Origin: Atriophallophorus winterbourni | Lineage: Eukaryota > Platyhelminthes > Trematoda > Plagiorchiida > Microphallidae | Length of the DNA stretch: 64,000 bases | Assembly: GCA_013407085.1 (NCBI GenBank) | Contig: JACCGJ010023307.1 | Span: forward strand, 1 to 64,000 | Direction of reading: 5' to 3' | Position numbers and translations under genes: made by a program | Shown here: positions 19,865-30,960 of the stretch, piece after piece | How positions within the stretch are numbered: the first letter of the stretch is position 1 | Layout: every line of letters starts with the position of its first letter | The notes under the pieces: generated by a model | Told to the model about the DNA's origin: nothing | Database searches by the model: none | Seen by the model: the letters and a program-made list of their open reading frames with translations, nothing else

Positions 19865-20395
19865 TCAAGTAATCACTAGATGTCCACATGTACAAGTATG
19901 TTTTTCACTTTTGACACTAATCTCTAACAATATTTTCGTATTTTTACCACCTGAATCGATGTACATTTTTGTGGGTCCTGTAAAGCTTAGCTTTGTTACC
20001 GGCACATCATTTATGAATAAATCTGACTTGGAAAGAATCAGGGCCACTCCATGGATATGTGCATCATCCTCCTGCTTGTGGCCCAAGTACAACTATAAGT
20101 CACCCGAAGTCAGTTGCATCTACCAGGCACCAATCCATATTGAGTCACTGAGGTTATACCTCATCATCTCTGCAGCCACTTTCACTGTCCTTCTCGGCTC
20201 CTACAAGGTCCGGACGTTCCATGTGGAGATGGAAGTGGTGGTCCTGGTGGAGACGATGGTCATTGGCCTGACGGCTTCCAGATGACTCTGGCTTTTCCCG
20301 TCCGACGCCATACATTTTCCAGCGAGGGGATCATCTTCTCGCAGGTCCGTGTTGTCTGTTGTTGTCGTTTCTGCAGCTTGCACATTTTTCACAAG
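19865..20395 (-). mobile_element. LINE endonuclease N-terminal fragment
   Basis: The minus strand starts with an ORF ending STRTTTSISTWNVRTL, a typical start of an apurinic-type LINE endonuclease. After a frameshift it continues with LYLGHKQEDDAHIHGVALIL, then SKSDLFINDVPVTKLSFTGP. Motif style (GVALILSK) is RTE-like. It is flanked on the right by an isolated CR1-type 3' end. Confidence 0.6.
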
Positions 20396-20399
20396 ATGA

Positions 20400-20485
20400 G
20401 GTAGCTAGCCCACCCTTATACCGTCATCATGTGGTGTTGTAAAGTAATAACTTTTTCAACCACAAATCCTTAAATCCTTGAAACC
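20400..20485 (+). mobile_element. Solo CR1-like 3' end
   Basis: ACCGTCATCATGTGGTGTTG, then TAAAGTAATAACTTTTTCAACC and repeats of AAATCCTTGAAA. The same 3' end closes the LINE at 19.4 kb and, inverted, the copy at 25.2 kb. No coding part is attached. Confidence 0.7.
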
Positions 20486-21105
20486 TCCACCTTTTGCATT
20501 CGTGCTTGCGACCGTCCATGGCGGAGTTTGAACCGAACGTATATGATTACAAACATTCATATTTTCCATCTTCTATCCATGTCGCATTTTTATAATTGTA
20601 ACCAACTCCTCTTGGAATAAATATGCATCTATTTTTAATTAACTATCAAACAATACTCCGTATTCTGTATCGAAATCTCACTCAGTAACCAGGTCAGTTT
20701 TTTTCGTTATCGCGAGTTATAACCAATCCGGCTATCCAACTCTCCCCAGAATCCTTTTGACAAATCTGCCTAAATTCAATCACGTATTAATATTTGAATG
20801 AACATTTAGTAAAAGTATTTCATGACAATAACAATATCCCATCTACAGACCACATCGGTTCAATTGTTCCCGGTGGCAATCCGCATCCCTGTCGCTCATC
20901 GAGAAACGTTTACTCATACGGCAAGCGAATCGCTTGTCAATAATCGGCTTGACGTGAGCAGTTGTCGCACATCTGTGTCAGCAAGTTACAGGATATAAAA
21001 CCCCGATTTTGATGAATGATCGCTCCAATAATTCTTGCTAGCTTCTCGTTTAATAATCTTTTGGTATTCGCAGCATTCGGAATTATGAAAACATGCCTGG
21101 TGTAA
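20486..21105. other. Unassigned DNA
   Basis: No coding or repeat signal that I recognise. Confidence 0.4.
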
Positions 21106-21180
21106 AAGTGGTCGAACTAGATCAAACGCAGATTTAGCTGCTCGAACAAGTGTACAGCAAAGCAACCATGAACAGAGAGG
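21106..21180 (-). repeat. Short dispersed LINE-derived segment
   Basis: The minus strand reads LLCCTLVRAAKSAFDLVRPL. The plus-strand copy at 29511-29569 encodes the nearly identical LVRAAKSAFGLVRQ and leads into PGIFPSIRTYF, a phrase typical of LINE C-terminal regions. So this is probably a scrap of the same LINE. Confidence 0.55.
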
Positions 21181-21290
21181 ATTCAAAGTAATTCAAAGTG
21201 ATTCAAAGTTGTAATGGTCTAAAAAGCATTTAGCTTAACAATAACCATAGGATGGAGTTATGAGGTATATACAATAAAAAAGAAGAACAG
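21181..21290 (-). mobile_element. Solo CR1-like 3' end
   Basis: GATTCAAAGT repeats followed by TAATGGTCTAAAAAGCAT and the CCATAGGATGG block, the inverted 3' end of a CR1-like copy (compare 26045 and 47960). No coding part is attached. Confidence 0.7.
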
Positions 21291-21344
21291 GAAAATTCAT
21301 GTAATGCAAATCGTATCAGAATTTGGGTTGTCTCTCAAGATTCA

Positions 21345-21880
21345 AGATTCAAGATTCAAGAATTTATGGTCACAAAAAGAACATGGCTTCACAATTACCA
21401 TATCATAGTAAATATGCGTTCAATAAGAGGTATAAAAAACAATTATACGATGTCACCGGAGTCAAGTAATATGCCTACCCTGAGTCAATACACAGGCATC
21501 GTCAAGTCGTTATGTAACAAATAAGTGTCCAAGGTTCGAGTGAATGTTTGGATACAGGGAGAGGTGATAATTGCTTCGGGGAGGGCATTCCACAGGAAAC
21601 AGACACGTACCGAATAGAAATATGGGCGACAATTAGTACGGGAATGGGGAATTTGTAGTGCTGCTGAGTGGCTACGTGTAATTCCTGATTCACGGTATTT
21701 CAGCAAATGTTTGAGTGGATGATCTGGAGTATTCAATATTGTGTAAGTAATGATAACGTCACTTCGAAGTCTACGTTGAAGGGGTGTGTGGAGCTTTAGC
21801 TTTTTCAACCTTTCCTCGTATGGAAGGTCCCGATAACCACGCACGAGTTTAGTTGCACGATGATATATCCTGTCAAGCAA
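21345..21880 (-). mobile_element. CR1-like LINE, 5'-truncated 3' end with open C-terminal ORF
   Basis: Starts at the 3' end with ATTCAAG repeats (21345-21362). The ORF at 21485-21880 is open for 131 codons: LDRIYHRATKLVRGYRDLPY, LKKLKLHTPLQRRLRSDVII, HPLKHLLKYRESGITRSHS, then VCFLWNALPEAIITSP. It is truncated exactly where the next minus-strand copy begins, near 21873. Confidence 0.8.
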
Positions 21881-24800
21881 GAATATTCAGGTTGGCTGAG
21901 TGTGTAACAGTGGAGGGCAGGGTGTTCCATGTGAAACTTACACGTAGAGCATACGAATATCTTCGACAGTTCAGTCTTGAACTGAAATTAAGCACTGTAA
22001 GTTCATGTTCCCGACTGACATGGGGTGGGGAGCGTGTGAAAAGTTTGAACATGGGATGGTTAGGGACTTGCATAATATTGTACATCAGTATGAGTTCACC
22101 TCTTAGTCAACGACACCGAAAGTCGAAAAGATCAGGACTCCTCAAACGTTCTTCATATGGTTTAGCAGCTAGTCCGTGTACAAGCTTTGTAATTCGGTGG
22201 TATATACGCTGCAGAAGATTGATGTCTTTCTGAATCCAGGGTGACCAAGCCTAAAGAGCGTACTCCATCGCTGGTCTCAGCTAGGTGTTCATGATACGGG
22301 GTTCTGACTGATTGGAGAATCTGCCAAAAATTCGTCTTAATAACGCCAATACTTGTGACGCCTTTTTGTAAGCCGTATTGCACTGCAGTGAAGTCTTCAG
22401 ACTTGAAATGGTCCAAACACACAAATCCTTCTCTTCAGTTGTCCAGACGAGTTGATGGGACCCAAGTGTGTAATTGTATTTCACGGTCTTTCCAATGTTT
22501 AACACCTTGCACTTTTGGAAGTTGAAGGGTTGTTTGTTTCTCAGAGACCAATCGTGCAATGTGTTTAGATCCTCCTGCAAAATTTCACAGTCGTCATTTG
22601 TACGCATGCTTCTCCAAAGCTTGATGTCGTCTGCAAATAACATGATCTTGCATTTAACACGCTCGGGAATGTCGTTTGCGTAGATCAAAAACAAAATCGG
22701 TCCGAGGAACGAACCCTGGGTCACCCCGCTCGTAATTTTAGATGAATTCGATAAGGCGCCGTCCACTCTGACTTGGGCACTCCTGTCGCGTAAATATTTT
22801 TCTAGCCAAGCAAGAAGTTTTCCTGTTATCCCGTGCAATTCAAGTTTCTGGATTAAAATACTATGATTGACGCGGCCGAAAGCCTTTGACATGTCTAAAA
22901 AGCATGTGTGGATGGATTAATCATTGTTCACACACTCAGTCCAGTCGTTTAAGGTGAGCAAGAGGTTAGATAGACATGAGTTATGTTTCCTCAAACCGTG
23001 CTGTTCAATCGCAAGCAGTCTATTGTTTTCGAGGTGATGGGTGATCTTTTCCGCAACCAAATTCTCTAGCACATTAGAAATTACTGCCAACAACGCAACT
23101 GGACTATAGTTCGCAGCGTCAGATCGACTCCCGCCCTTGTAGATTGGTGTGATGATGTCAGATTTTCATTCCGCATGAACGATACTATTTTCGAGCGAAA
23201 TTTGGAATAACGTGCTGAGTGGACCACACAATGAGGATGTGCATCGTTTGAGGATAAAAGGAGTGATTCCATCTGCTCCTGGTGACTTTGCGGTATTCAA
23301 ACGGAGAAGTCTGAGCATGACACACTCATTGTTTATTGAGATTTCATTTAAAATTTCATTCGAAAAGCCGATCGAAAGCGGCGTAAGATGCACTGATTTC
23401 TTGGGGCTATAAACTTTGCAGTAGTAACCTGCAAGAACTTCGGCAGCCTCGAACGCAGTCGTAGTTAGACCATGAGGTGTGCGTAGTGCTGAGATTCCTG
23501 GCTTAATTTTTGATGCAGTGTTAACGATCTGGTACAGGACTTTGGGGTTCCGCTCCATTATGGTACGTAGTATTGTCAGATGAGACTGCTTGTCCTCGGT
23601 GATAAGAGAGGTGACCTCGTTCCTCAACAAACGATATGTTGCTCAATTATCTGGCATCGGATTCTGGACATAGTTTCTCCATGCATCGTTGCGTATCTTA
23701 ATCCACTTCCTCGTGCGGCTTCTCAACTTGAAGGTAAATCGTTTTTTCGCTGTCTGTGGCACAAATCTGGAATGTAGGTTTATTTCATCACACAGCTTCT
23801 CTATGAAGTTCACCCAAGAACGATGCACGTCCGTGGTGTCTGGTTTCCAGTCAGAAATCGTTCGAAGAGCATTGTGAAGACTTCCAATATCCAGTTGTAG
23901 TTCGTTTTGTTGATATCATTCATTCTCTCAGCTTGACACAACATAATCGAATAAGAGGACCAGGTGGTCGCTAGAACCCAATAGAGTTTCGTAGCCGAGA
24001 TTTTCGACGGCGTGTTCCTCACTCGTTAGTAGTAGATCCAGGACTGATGGCATTTTACCATCTCTATATCTAGTGTTATCAAATACGTGTTTATAATAAG
24101 AAATATCGAAAATCAGTTCCTGGAACGCATCGTCGAGCGAATTCGTCGAAAAAGCGTTTTTCTTCATCAAGTTTGGAAGGCTGGAGTCTCCCATAAAGAG
24201 GAGTGGCGTTTGAAATCTGGCAGCCAGAAGTCAAACTTTCTGGAGTAGTTCAACATTGTGCGCGTCACTTGAGCTTGGAGCCTGATAAATCACGCCAACA
24301 ATGCAATCATCTGCAGTTGTCTGCTTTATTGAGCACCACAGAGTATCCTGTACACGTAGGTCAATATCGTCAATTTCTCTGCAGGATAATTGTGGGTTGT
24401 AGTAAAGTGCTACCCCACCGCCGCGTCCCGTACGGTCTTGACGGAGAAGAGACATTCCTTTCAAGGCCAATTCATTGTCTGATAAATGAGGTTCAAATCA
24501 TGTTTCAGTAATTGCAACTAAGTCCGGTGAGTGCTGTGTACATACGGTATCAAGCTCCTGTATTTTGTTTCTCAGACACCGCGCGTTTTGTGTAGAGACA
24601 CTTTATGGATTTATGTGTTAACAATGATGGACAATGTGAAAGACTAGTTTCAGTTCGAAGCTGTGATATGTTTGGCAAATATTGAGGGTTAGTGTACCTA
24701 AATTCTGAGTTCTGATTTTTGAATTCAATTCACAGTATGCAGCTGAGGCGTTGAAGTCGTTTCTACTTTTCAAACTCGGTATGAGTTGGACACAGATCGT

Positions 24801-24975
24801 TTTTTTGAGAGCTAATTGAAATGACTTGACTTGAGCCTATGAGTATCATATTGTCTGCAGGATCTAGTTTATTTGTTTTCGGAGCACTCATTCTGACACC
24901 AGGTGGTAGCTTGCGACTGTTTTGAGTCCATTGTGCTCGAAATAAATCGGCCATATTGCTAGTCTGGAGAAGTAG
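21873..24975 (-). mobile_element. CR1-like LINE, nearly complete ORF2 but lacking both ends
   Basis: Read right to left on the minus strand: ORF1 end (ADLFRAQWTQNSRKLPPGVR, 24763-24954); endonuclease (GRGGGVALYYNPQLSCREID, TLWCSIKQTTADDCIVGVIY at 24231-24470; SVLDLLLTSEEHAV and SDHLVLLFDYV at 23928-24194); pre-RT and RT start (NPKVLYQIVNTASKIKPGIS, AKSPGADGITPFILKRC at 23166-23630); and RT core (SKAFGRVNHSILIQKLELHG, SGVTQGSFLGPILFLIYAND, IMLFADDIKLWRS at 22281-22892). Here FADD is intact. The C-terminal part to 21873 ends in LRVSFTWNTLPSTV. Frameshifts separate the blocks. Confidence 0.85.
22281..22892 (-). pseudogene. CR1-like reverse transcriptase core
   Basis: 203-codon open segment covering the RT palm of the LINE at 21873-24975. 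FADD is at about residue 83. GVTQGSFLGP stands where GVPQGSVLGP is usual, so two normally conserved positions (Pro and Val) are substituted. The thumb region ends at RRIFGRFSNQSEPRIMNT. It is intact in frame but not connected in frame to the upstream fingers or the downstream C-terminus. Confidence 0.75.
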
Positions 24976-24977
24976 CT

Positions 24978-25165
24978 TTGAATTGTAGCCAAAACCTTCA
25001 TTGCCGTGTGATCACGCATCCAGACATCGTGTTACGGGATATACTCTGGTGCTCAGTCCGAGTAGCTGACGGCGAAAACTGTGTATTCTTAGTAGTATAT
25101 CGTCCACCGTCTGCCCAGGAAGGTTCTAATCTGGCCCTAATTGACAAAATTCTCATGGTTACTTA
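24978..25165 (+). mobile_element. LINE endonuclease fragment
   Basis: The plus strand reads LRDILWCSVRVADGENCVFL, then VVYRPPSAQEGSNLALIDKI, the endonuclease block just before GDFN. It abuts two minus-strand LINEs on either side. Confidence 0.7.
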
Positions 25166-25189
25166 CAGATACACTCGTCGATTTTTAAT

Positions 25190-25930
25190 TAGGATTCAAG
25201 CATTCAAGGTTTCAAGGATTTCAGGGTAAAAAAGTTATTACTTTACAACACAACAGGGTGACGGTATGAATAAAAACATGAAAAATACGATAGTATAAAA
25301 GCAATAGATAATATCAAATGTAAGGCTCACGAATCATATTCGTTTGCAAGTGCAAGTGAGTCCACTACATGTTGGAGTAGGGAATTCCAAAGAAAAATTG
25401 CGCCGACAATCAACATAGGATCTTGGAACGTGAAGGGTTAAGGTATGTTCGCGTGTCACTTTCCCGTCACACAATTCAAATGAGTTTTTATTAGTCACCT
25501 TTAGTAACCACAATTATATAGGTCAAAATTTTGTCGCGTCGTATCCTACTTTGGGTAAAGTCGTATAGACCCAGACGTCGCAATCTTTTAGTTTACGGAA
25601 CATTGCGAAGACCAATAACTAACTTTGCTGCTCTATGATAGATTTTATCGAAGAGAGCAACATCGTTTCGCAGCCAAGGAGCCCAGACCTCTACCTCATA
25701 CTCCATCGTAGGGCAAAGTTATAAATTCATTATTATTGGTAACGTTACCAGAGAAAATCTTTTAAATATTCCTCGAAAGATACTTAACAATCTGCTGACA
25801 CGTCGATATATGTTGTGTCAGTGCACTGTGCTCTTAAGGTTTCCGCTCCCTGGTACCACTCTCATAAGCATCGAATAGTTAAACAGGCTGGAGAGCGGTT
25901 CTCTTCAATTTATCTAATCTGCAGAGTTGT
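25190..25930 (-). mobile_element. CR1-like LINE 3' fragment, same subfamily as 10.5-19.4 kb
   Basis: The 3' end (TTCAAGGTTTCAAGGATTTC then the inverted ATCACCCTGTTGTGTTGTAAAG block) and the following ATAGTATAAAAGCAATAGATA sequence match, inverted, the 3' UTR of the LINE ending at 19445. The coding remains (AVFLWNSL-type segment near 25375-25410) are riddled with stops. Confidence 0.7.
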
Positions 25931-26044
25931 ACCATTCAACCAGAACACTCCCTAGAACGCGCATTCAGTGAGTTGTTGGACGATATTCCTCTTAAAAACT
26001 AAATTGCACGTAAAACCCGATACCGCGGAACCGATGTACCTTCA

Positions 26045-26160
26045 CTCTTGTAATTCAAGTTGATTCAAGGTTCAAGGTTTTTAATGGTCTAAAAAGCAAC
26101 AAGCTTAACAACAACAGTAGGATGGTAAAAATTGAAATTTAAGTGTATAAACAATATAGA
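26045..26160 (-). mobile_element. Solo CR1-like 3' end
   Basis: TTCAAGTTGATTCAAGGTTC repeats, then TTAATGGTCTAAAAAGC and AACAACAGTAGGATGG. It is the inverted 3' end of the same kind as 21181-21290, without coding sequence. Confidence 0.7.
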
Positions 26161-26171
26161 AACATAGATTA

Positions 26172-27385
26172 AACAAGATTCAAGATTTATGGTTGAAAAA
26201 GCAATTAACTTTACAATAACCACAGGGTGGAAATATAGGTACAAATGTATATATATATATAAGTATAAATAAAATCAAAATCAATGGGACAATGATAGCT
26301 TATTAATAGTTTGGGGGAAAATTCGGATTAGCTCTCATATAATCGTCAAGTTTTGATTTGAATATAGATAAGCTGTTTGAGCTTACCAAATCGGAAGGTA
26401 GGGAATTCCAAGCAAAGCACACACGTACGGAATAAAAATACCTGCGGCAGTTTCGTTTGGAATGTGGTATTTCCAACTTGCAACCATGGCCACGGCTGTT
26501 GCTGGAAGTTCGAAGTTGCAATAATATATCCAGGGGGTGGGAAACAGTAGTTAGTATTTTGTATGCGAGGATGAGATCACCTCGCATTCTCCTTTGTGCA
26601 AGTGTACTCATTTCCAGTTGTCTGAATGACATATTTTCGAGACCAATGACAAGCTTAGAAGCTCTCCGGTATATGCGATCCTGGAGTAAAATGTCTTTTT
26701 GGAGCCATGGTGTCCAGGCTTGTGCGGCATAATCTAGAACAGGGTGTATATATGTATTCATCATGAGAGGAAAACACCCCGGGGAAAAACGTCCAAATAT
26801 CCGCCGTAGCATGCCGAGCAGCCGAGACGCGCTTTTGTAAACGGTTTCGCATTGTAGACCATTTTTCAAACTGCCGCAAATCCAGACACCTAGGTCCTTT
26901 TCTTTTTCACTGTACTCCAGGTTAATGTCACCGAGCTTGTATGGATAGGAAAAGCCAAGGTCACGACCAATCTGAATCATCTTCGACTTTTGCATATTCA
27001 ATGACAGTTTATTTTCAGATGACCAGTTGAACAAAGCACGCAAATCGTTTTGCAGCAAGATACAATCGTCAGCATTTCTGATTTGCCTCCATACTTTTAT
27101 ATCGTCAGCAAACAAAACCATCTTACTATCATTTGGTAGTGGTATATCGTTCATATAGACTAGAAACAGTATTGGTCCAAGCACTGAGCCTTGTGGAACT
27201 CCGCTAGTGACATCGATGTTCTTCGATAATAGGCCGTCCACACGAACTCGGATGTGTCTGTTGCTGAGGTAATCTCTTAGCAATTCGTATAGTCTTCCAA
27301 CAACACCGTGATTCTTTAGCTTGTTCAAGAGTAAATTGTGATCAACTCTGTCGAACGCTTTAGAAATGTCCAGGTAGCACAGTAT
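26172..27385 (-). mobile_element. CR1-like LINE, 5'-truncated, intact C-terminal reading frame
   Basis: The 3' end lies at 26172 (GATTCAAGATTTATGG..., CCACAGGGTGG). Upstream, a reading frame is open from the truncation point near 27385 to the stop at 26303. It is a young-looking copy, truncated within the RT (YLDISKAFDRVDHNLLLNK), where another minus-strand copy of the family adjoins. Confidence 0.85.
26303..27385 (-). CDS. CR1-like reverse transcriptase C-terminal part (truncated, open)
   Basis: Open frame of about 360 codons, with an internal ATG at 27328. In order from the truncation: FDRVDHNLLLNKLKNHG; VTSGVPQGSVLGPILFLVYM; the active site VLFADDIKVW; LQNDLRALFNWSSENKLSL; EKEKDLGVWICGSLKNG; LLGMLRRIFGRFSPG; DYAAQAWTPWLQKDI; the late block RRYFYSVRVCFAWNSLPSDL; and the end DDYMRANPNFPPNY. 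All RT residues after the fingers look intact, including the Asp pair. Because the 5' half is missing it cannot be an active element, and no promoter is evident. The intact frame suggests a fairly recent insertion. Confidence 0.85.
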   Translation of the reverse strand: MLCYLDISKAFDRVDHNLLLNKLKNHGVVGRLYELLRDYLSNRHIRVRVDGLLSKNIDVTSGVPQGSVLGPILFLVYMNDIPLPNDSKMVLFADDIKVWRQIRNADDCILLQNDLRALFNWSSENKLSLNMQKSKMIQIGRDLGFSYPYKLGDINLEYSEKEKDLGVWICGSLKNGLQCETVYKSASRLLGMLRRIFGRFSPGCFPLMMNTYIHPVLDYAAQAWTPWLQKDILLQDRIYRRASKLVIGLENMSFRQLEMSTLAQRRMRGDLILAYKILTTVSHPLDILLQLRTSSNSRGHGCKLEIPHSKRNCRRYFYSVRVCFAWNSLPSDLVSSNSLSIFKSKLDDYMRANPNFPPNY

Positions 27386-28235
27386 ATAATTGTTCTGGTA
27401 ACGAATAATGCAATAACAATTCGTCTAATTTCGTTTTAAAGTCATGCAAGCCAGTGGTGTGAGCAACGGTTGTAGGTAAACTGTTCCAAGTAAAACAGAT
27501 ACGGACAGAGTAAAAATAACTTCTACAGTTCTGGCAGGAATGGAGTACGACCAGCACATATTCATGGGTCCGATAATTCCTCGTATCCCTTAGCGTGAAT
27601 AAATGCTGTAGTGGATGGTTCGGGGTATGGAATGTTTTGTAAAGTAGGATAAGTTCTCCTCTGATTCGTCGATAGGGAAAATTCGAACAGATTCAGTTGA
27701 GCTATCCTTTCTTTATATGGTTCGTTTCGGATGCTGAGAACTAGTTTCGTTGAGCGGTGAGCTGCATAATTTCCACATTCCACTTGAGCCACGAAGACCA
27801 TGACTGCACTCCGTATTTCATGACTGGTCTCAAGTATTTATTCATGATCCTTGGTAATATCTTGTGCGAAAATTTCCCAAATACACGTTTGAGTATATTT
27901 AGAACACGTGTTGATTTTTAAAGGCACTGTTAGTTTGAAGTGATGTTTTTGAACTGGAGCATATCCAGACACCCAAATTTTTTTCTTCACTGCGATTTTC
28001 AAGGACAGGCGAACTTATCTGATATGTGAACTCTAATCGATTCCCCACATTCATGAAGCCTAGAAAGCTCCTTTTGTAATAGCAGACAGTCTTCCGGACT
28101 ACGAATGCTGCGCCAAATCTTCATGTCGTCCGCAAATAACGAATTGTTACGTCGAACAATTTCTGGTAGTTCATTGACGTAAATCAGAAAGAGGATCTCG
28201 TTTTTGCAATGAATGAACACGACATTGCTAAAGAT
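27386..28235 (-). mobile_element. CR1-like LINE fragment
   Basis: The minus strand reads FLIYVNELPEIVRRNNSLFA, where FADD follows as LFADDMKIWRSIRSPEDC. After decayed sequence come AHRSTKLVLSIRNEPYKERI and RSYFYSVRICFTWNSLPTTV. Both ends are truncated: the right by degeneration near 28235, the left by the LINE at 26172-27385. Confidence 0.75.
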
Positions 28236-28254
28236 GTTTAATAAAGTCCACTGA

Positions 28255-29600
28255 AACTAAGTGATCATGTCTTCCTCCAGTTTGACTATCCGTTTAAAGC
28301 TGTGTGAACAAATGATGCCTGCAAAACAGTTAGTAGGATCAACATTATGGCTTTGAGTGATGCTCTTGTAAACATTATTAACTGATAACCGTAAACTTTT
28401 AACGTACATGAGTTTTGAGTATGGCTAATATCTAACCTCAAGAATTAAATCAAAGTGAGCCCAAATCTGTCCTCAGGAACCCAAGAACAAACCTCCAATT
28501 TAAACTAAGAGGCATAACACGTAAGTGGTTAACGGTACGAAACTTTGCTTGGCGACAACATCAGCAAAACTCATCATCACAGACCTGGGAAAGATTCCGT
28601 TTACTGCAGAACAAATAAACAAATTTGTCTTCCAAGACAAGTTTTACTTCAAATATATGATACCACGCATGATGAAGCTAAGCCCCAAAATACTTTATCG
28701 TATGGTTAACGATCAAGCTAAGGTGAAACCTGGAGTTGCGTCAGTGAACATGTCAGCTGGAACAACAACAACTGCATCAGAAACTGCTGAAGCTTTGGTC
28801 ACGTTTTATTCATCTGTATTCAACCCGAGGGAGAAATGCAATAAACATCTCAAATCAAACCAATTTTACTAAGGTTGCCAAACATATGTCACGTCGAAAA
28901 GCGTCCTTGAAATGTTTATTTAATCTTAAATGCCGAAATTATCCTGGGGCCTACGGAATAACCACTCAAATATTGAATCACTGTGCAAATTTACTATACA
29001 AACCACTCGCATACCTGTTCAAACAAACGCTGGCAAATGGAGTGATTCCTACAAATTACTCTGTTACCTGTGATTTCACAATTACTTGAGCACCTCACTG
29101 TTGAAGATCTAATGAAACATTTTTGATTTCACTTTCAATGAAATAGCAAGGATTTTGAAGGAATTATTCCTGTTTATCTAATTTACTGATAACGATGGAT
29201 CAGTGAATGGAATCCGTAGATAAGGGGCAAGAAATACACACGTGCTACCTATACATCTCAAAAGCTTTTGATCGTGTTGACCGTAAAGTAATACCGAAGA
29301 AGCTTTAAAGACTTGGCATCACCGGGCACTTGCTGAATTGGCTAAATGACTACCTAATTAACTACCCAGGTATGTGGCAATACAATAAGTGGTTTCCGAT
29401 TTATCGAAACGTATACGGGAAAACTGAGAATTCAGAGGGGTGTCCAGAGTCTCTACCGATGGCTTCAACGTTTGTATACCGAGCTCTAAGCTTAGAATCC
29501 GATTATCCAGGTTGCTTTGCTGTACACTTGTTCGAGCAGCTAAATCTGCGTTTGGTCTAGTTCGACAATTTTAACATACCTAGCATTCACCAGGCATCTT
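28255..29600 (+). mobile_element. LINE relic, plus strand
   Basis: Blocks in order: endonuclease end LSDHVFLQFDYPF (about 28260); LRGITRKWLTVRNFAW (about 28508); KLSPKILYRMVNDQAKVKPG and TASETAEALVTFYSSVFN (28525-28872); ILNHCANLLYKPLAYLFKQT with LANGVIPTN (28886-29089); SKAFDRVDRK and LGITGHLLNWLNDYL (about 29255-29355); and RAAKSAFGLVRQ with PGIFPSIRTY (about 29530-29610). Every block is separated by stops or indels, so this is an old copy. Confidence 0.75.
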
Positions 29601-29829
29601 TCCATCAATCAGAACTTATTTCTAACATTTTGCGTTCACGCGTGGGAACAGTTGCTACAAGTGACAAATTTGATCTTAACACTGACGACTTTATTCCGAC
29701 GACGCATGTTTCGCGAACATAAGATCGTTTCCTGGGGCTAACCAAATGTACAAATCACAGCAAAAAAATCTAAACCGCTGGGTTTGGTTTGTGTTTTGTT
29801 TTGTGTGAAGAAAATGTGCGGAAAGTGAC

Positions 29830-30960
29830 GAATTCGGTTGTATTGCGTCAGCTGCACGTCGGTGGCGTGATCTGCGTTCAGCAGCCAAGAGCTGTATCTG
29901 CTCCTCCCCAGCTTGCAGACAACGCTTCACGCAATGCCTCCAATTTGAGCGCTAAGGAGCAAGTTTTTCTCAACTCACCGCGTCAATACCATGAGCTTTC
30001 ATATCTCTTTTGCAAACGTCTTTGTACCGCAAGTGCGGTTTGCCCAATGGTCGACTACCTTGTTGCAACTCACCATAGATTAGATTTTTCGGAATACGAC
30101 CGTGTTCCATACTGCAGACATGACCAAGCCAGCGCAGGCGGCGCTGTCGCATTAGAGTAAACATGATTTGTAGACCAGCTTTTGAAAGCACTTCAGCATT
30201 AGTCACTCTGTTCACCCACGATATGTTCAAGAGACGACGGATGATTCATAGATGGGAAGCTTTCAGCTTCCGTTCGTGTCTCGCGTGAGTGGTACAGGGT
30301 TCACTGCTGTGCATTAAATAGTTCAGCACACACGAGCTGTATACCATCGTCTTTGTCTTCACAGTCAGCGTGCGGTTACCCTAAACACGAGAGTTAAAAC
30401 GGGACAGAATGACAGCTGCTATGCCAATCCGCTTGTCAATCTCCATGACTAGAGAGAGGTTATCCGCATTGGTTGAACAAAGATATGTTAACTGATGTAC
30501 TGATTCAAGCTGACAGATTCCAACATTTTTGATGGAAGGCGATGCAGTCCCTTGACGAAGGATTGTTGTCATGATCATGCTGATTGTTAGCCCAAAGTCC
30601 ATTAGAGACTGAAGGTGCTCTTAGAGTGAGCAATAAAGGCTGCATCGTCGGCAAACAGCAGGTCACGGATAAGCACATTTTGTGCCATGGTTTGTGCTCT
30701 CAAACAGATTATGTTGAAAAGCTTGTCATCACTTCGAATGCGTAGGTAAATACCTTCTGTCCTCGTTCTGAAAGCGTGTTTCAGAAGCAGAGCAAAGTAA
30801 ATGCCGAACAGCGTCGGAGCAAGAACACACCCTTGTTTGACGCCTCTGCGATTTTCAAAGGCTTCTGAGCTGAAACCGTTAAAATGGGCTGAGCCCTTCA
30901 TGTCTGAGTGGAACGAAATAACGAGATTTAGCAGTCTTGTGGGGCAGCCTTTTTTCCAAA
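29830..30960 (-). mobile_element. LINE family B, 5'-truncated, with reverse transcriptase core
   Basis: The longest family B copy here. From right to left: ALLWKKGCPTRLLNLVISFH; RRGVKQGCVLAPTLFGIYFA; LLFADDAAFIAHS (in 30602-30964); DFGLTISMIM; NVGICQLESVHQLTYLCS; DKRIGIAAVILSRFNSRV (30381-30602); then SWVNRVTNAEVLSKAGLQIM and RQRRLRWLGHVCSM (29970-30230); then KRCLQAGEEQIQL near the 3' end. GVKQGCVLAPTLFGIYF plus LLFADDAA is a widespread LINE type distinct from the CR1-like copies. It sits at its 5' edge against a candidate host exon (30961-31204). Confidence 0.85.
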
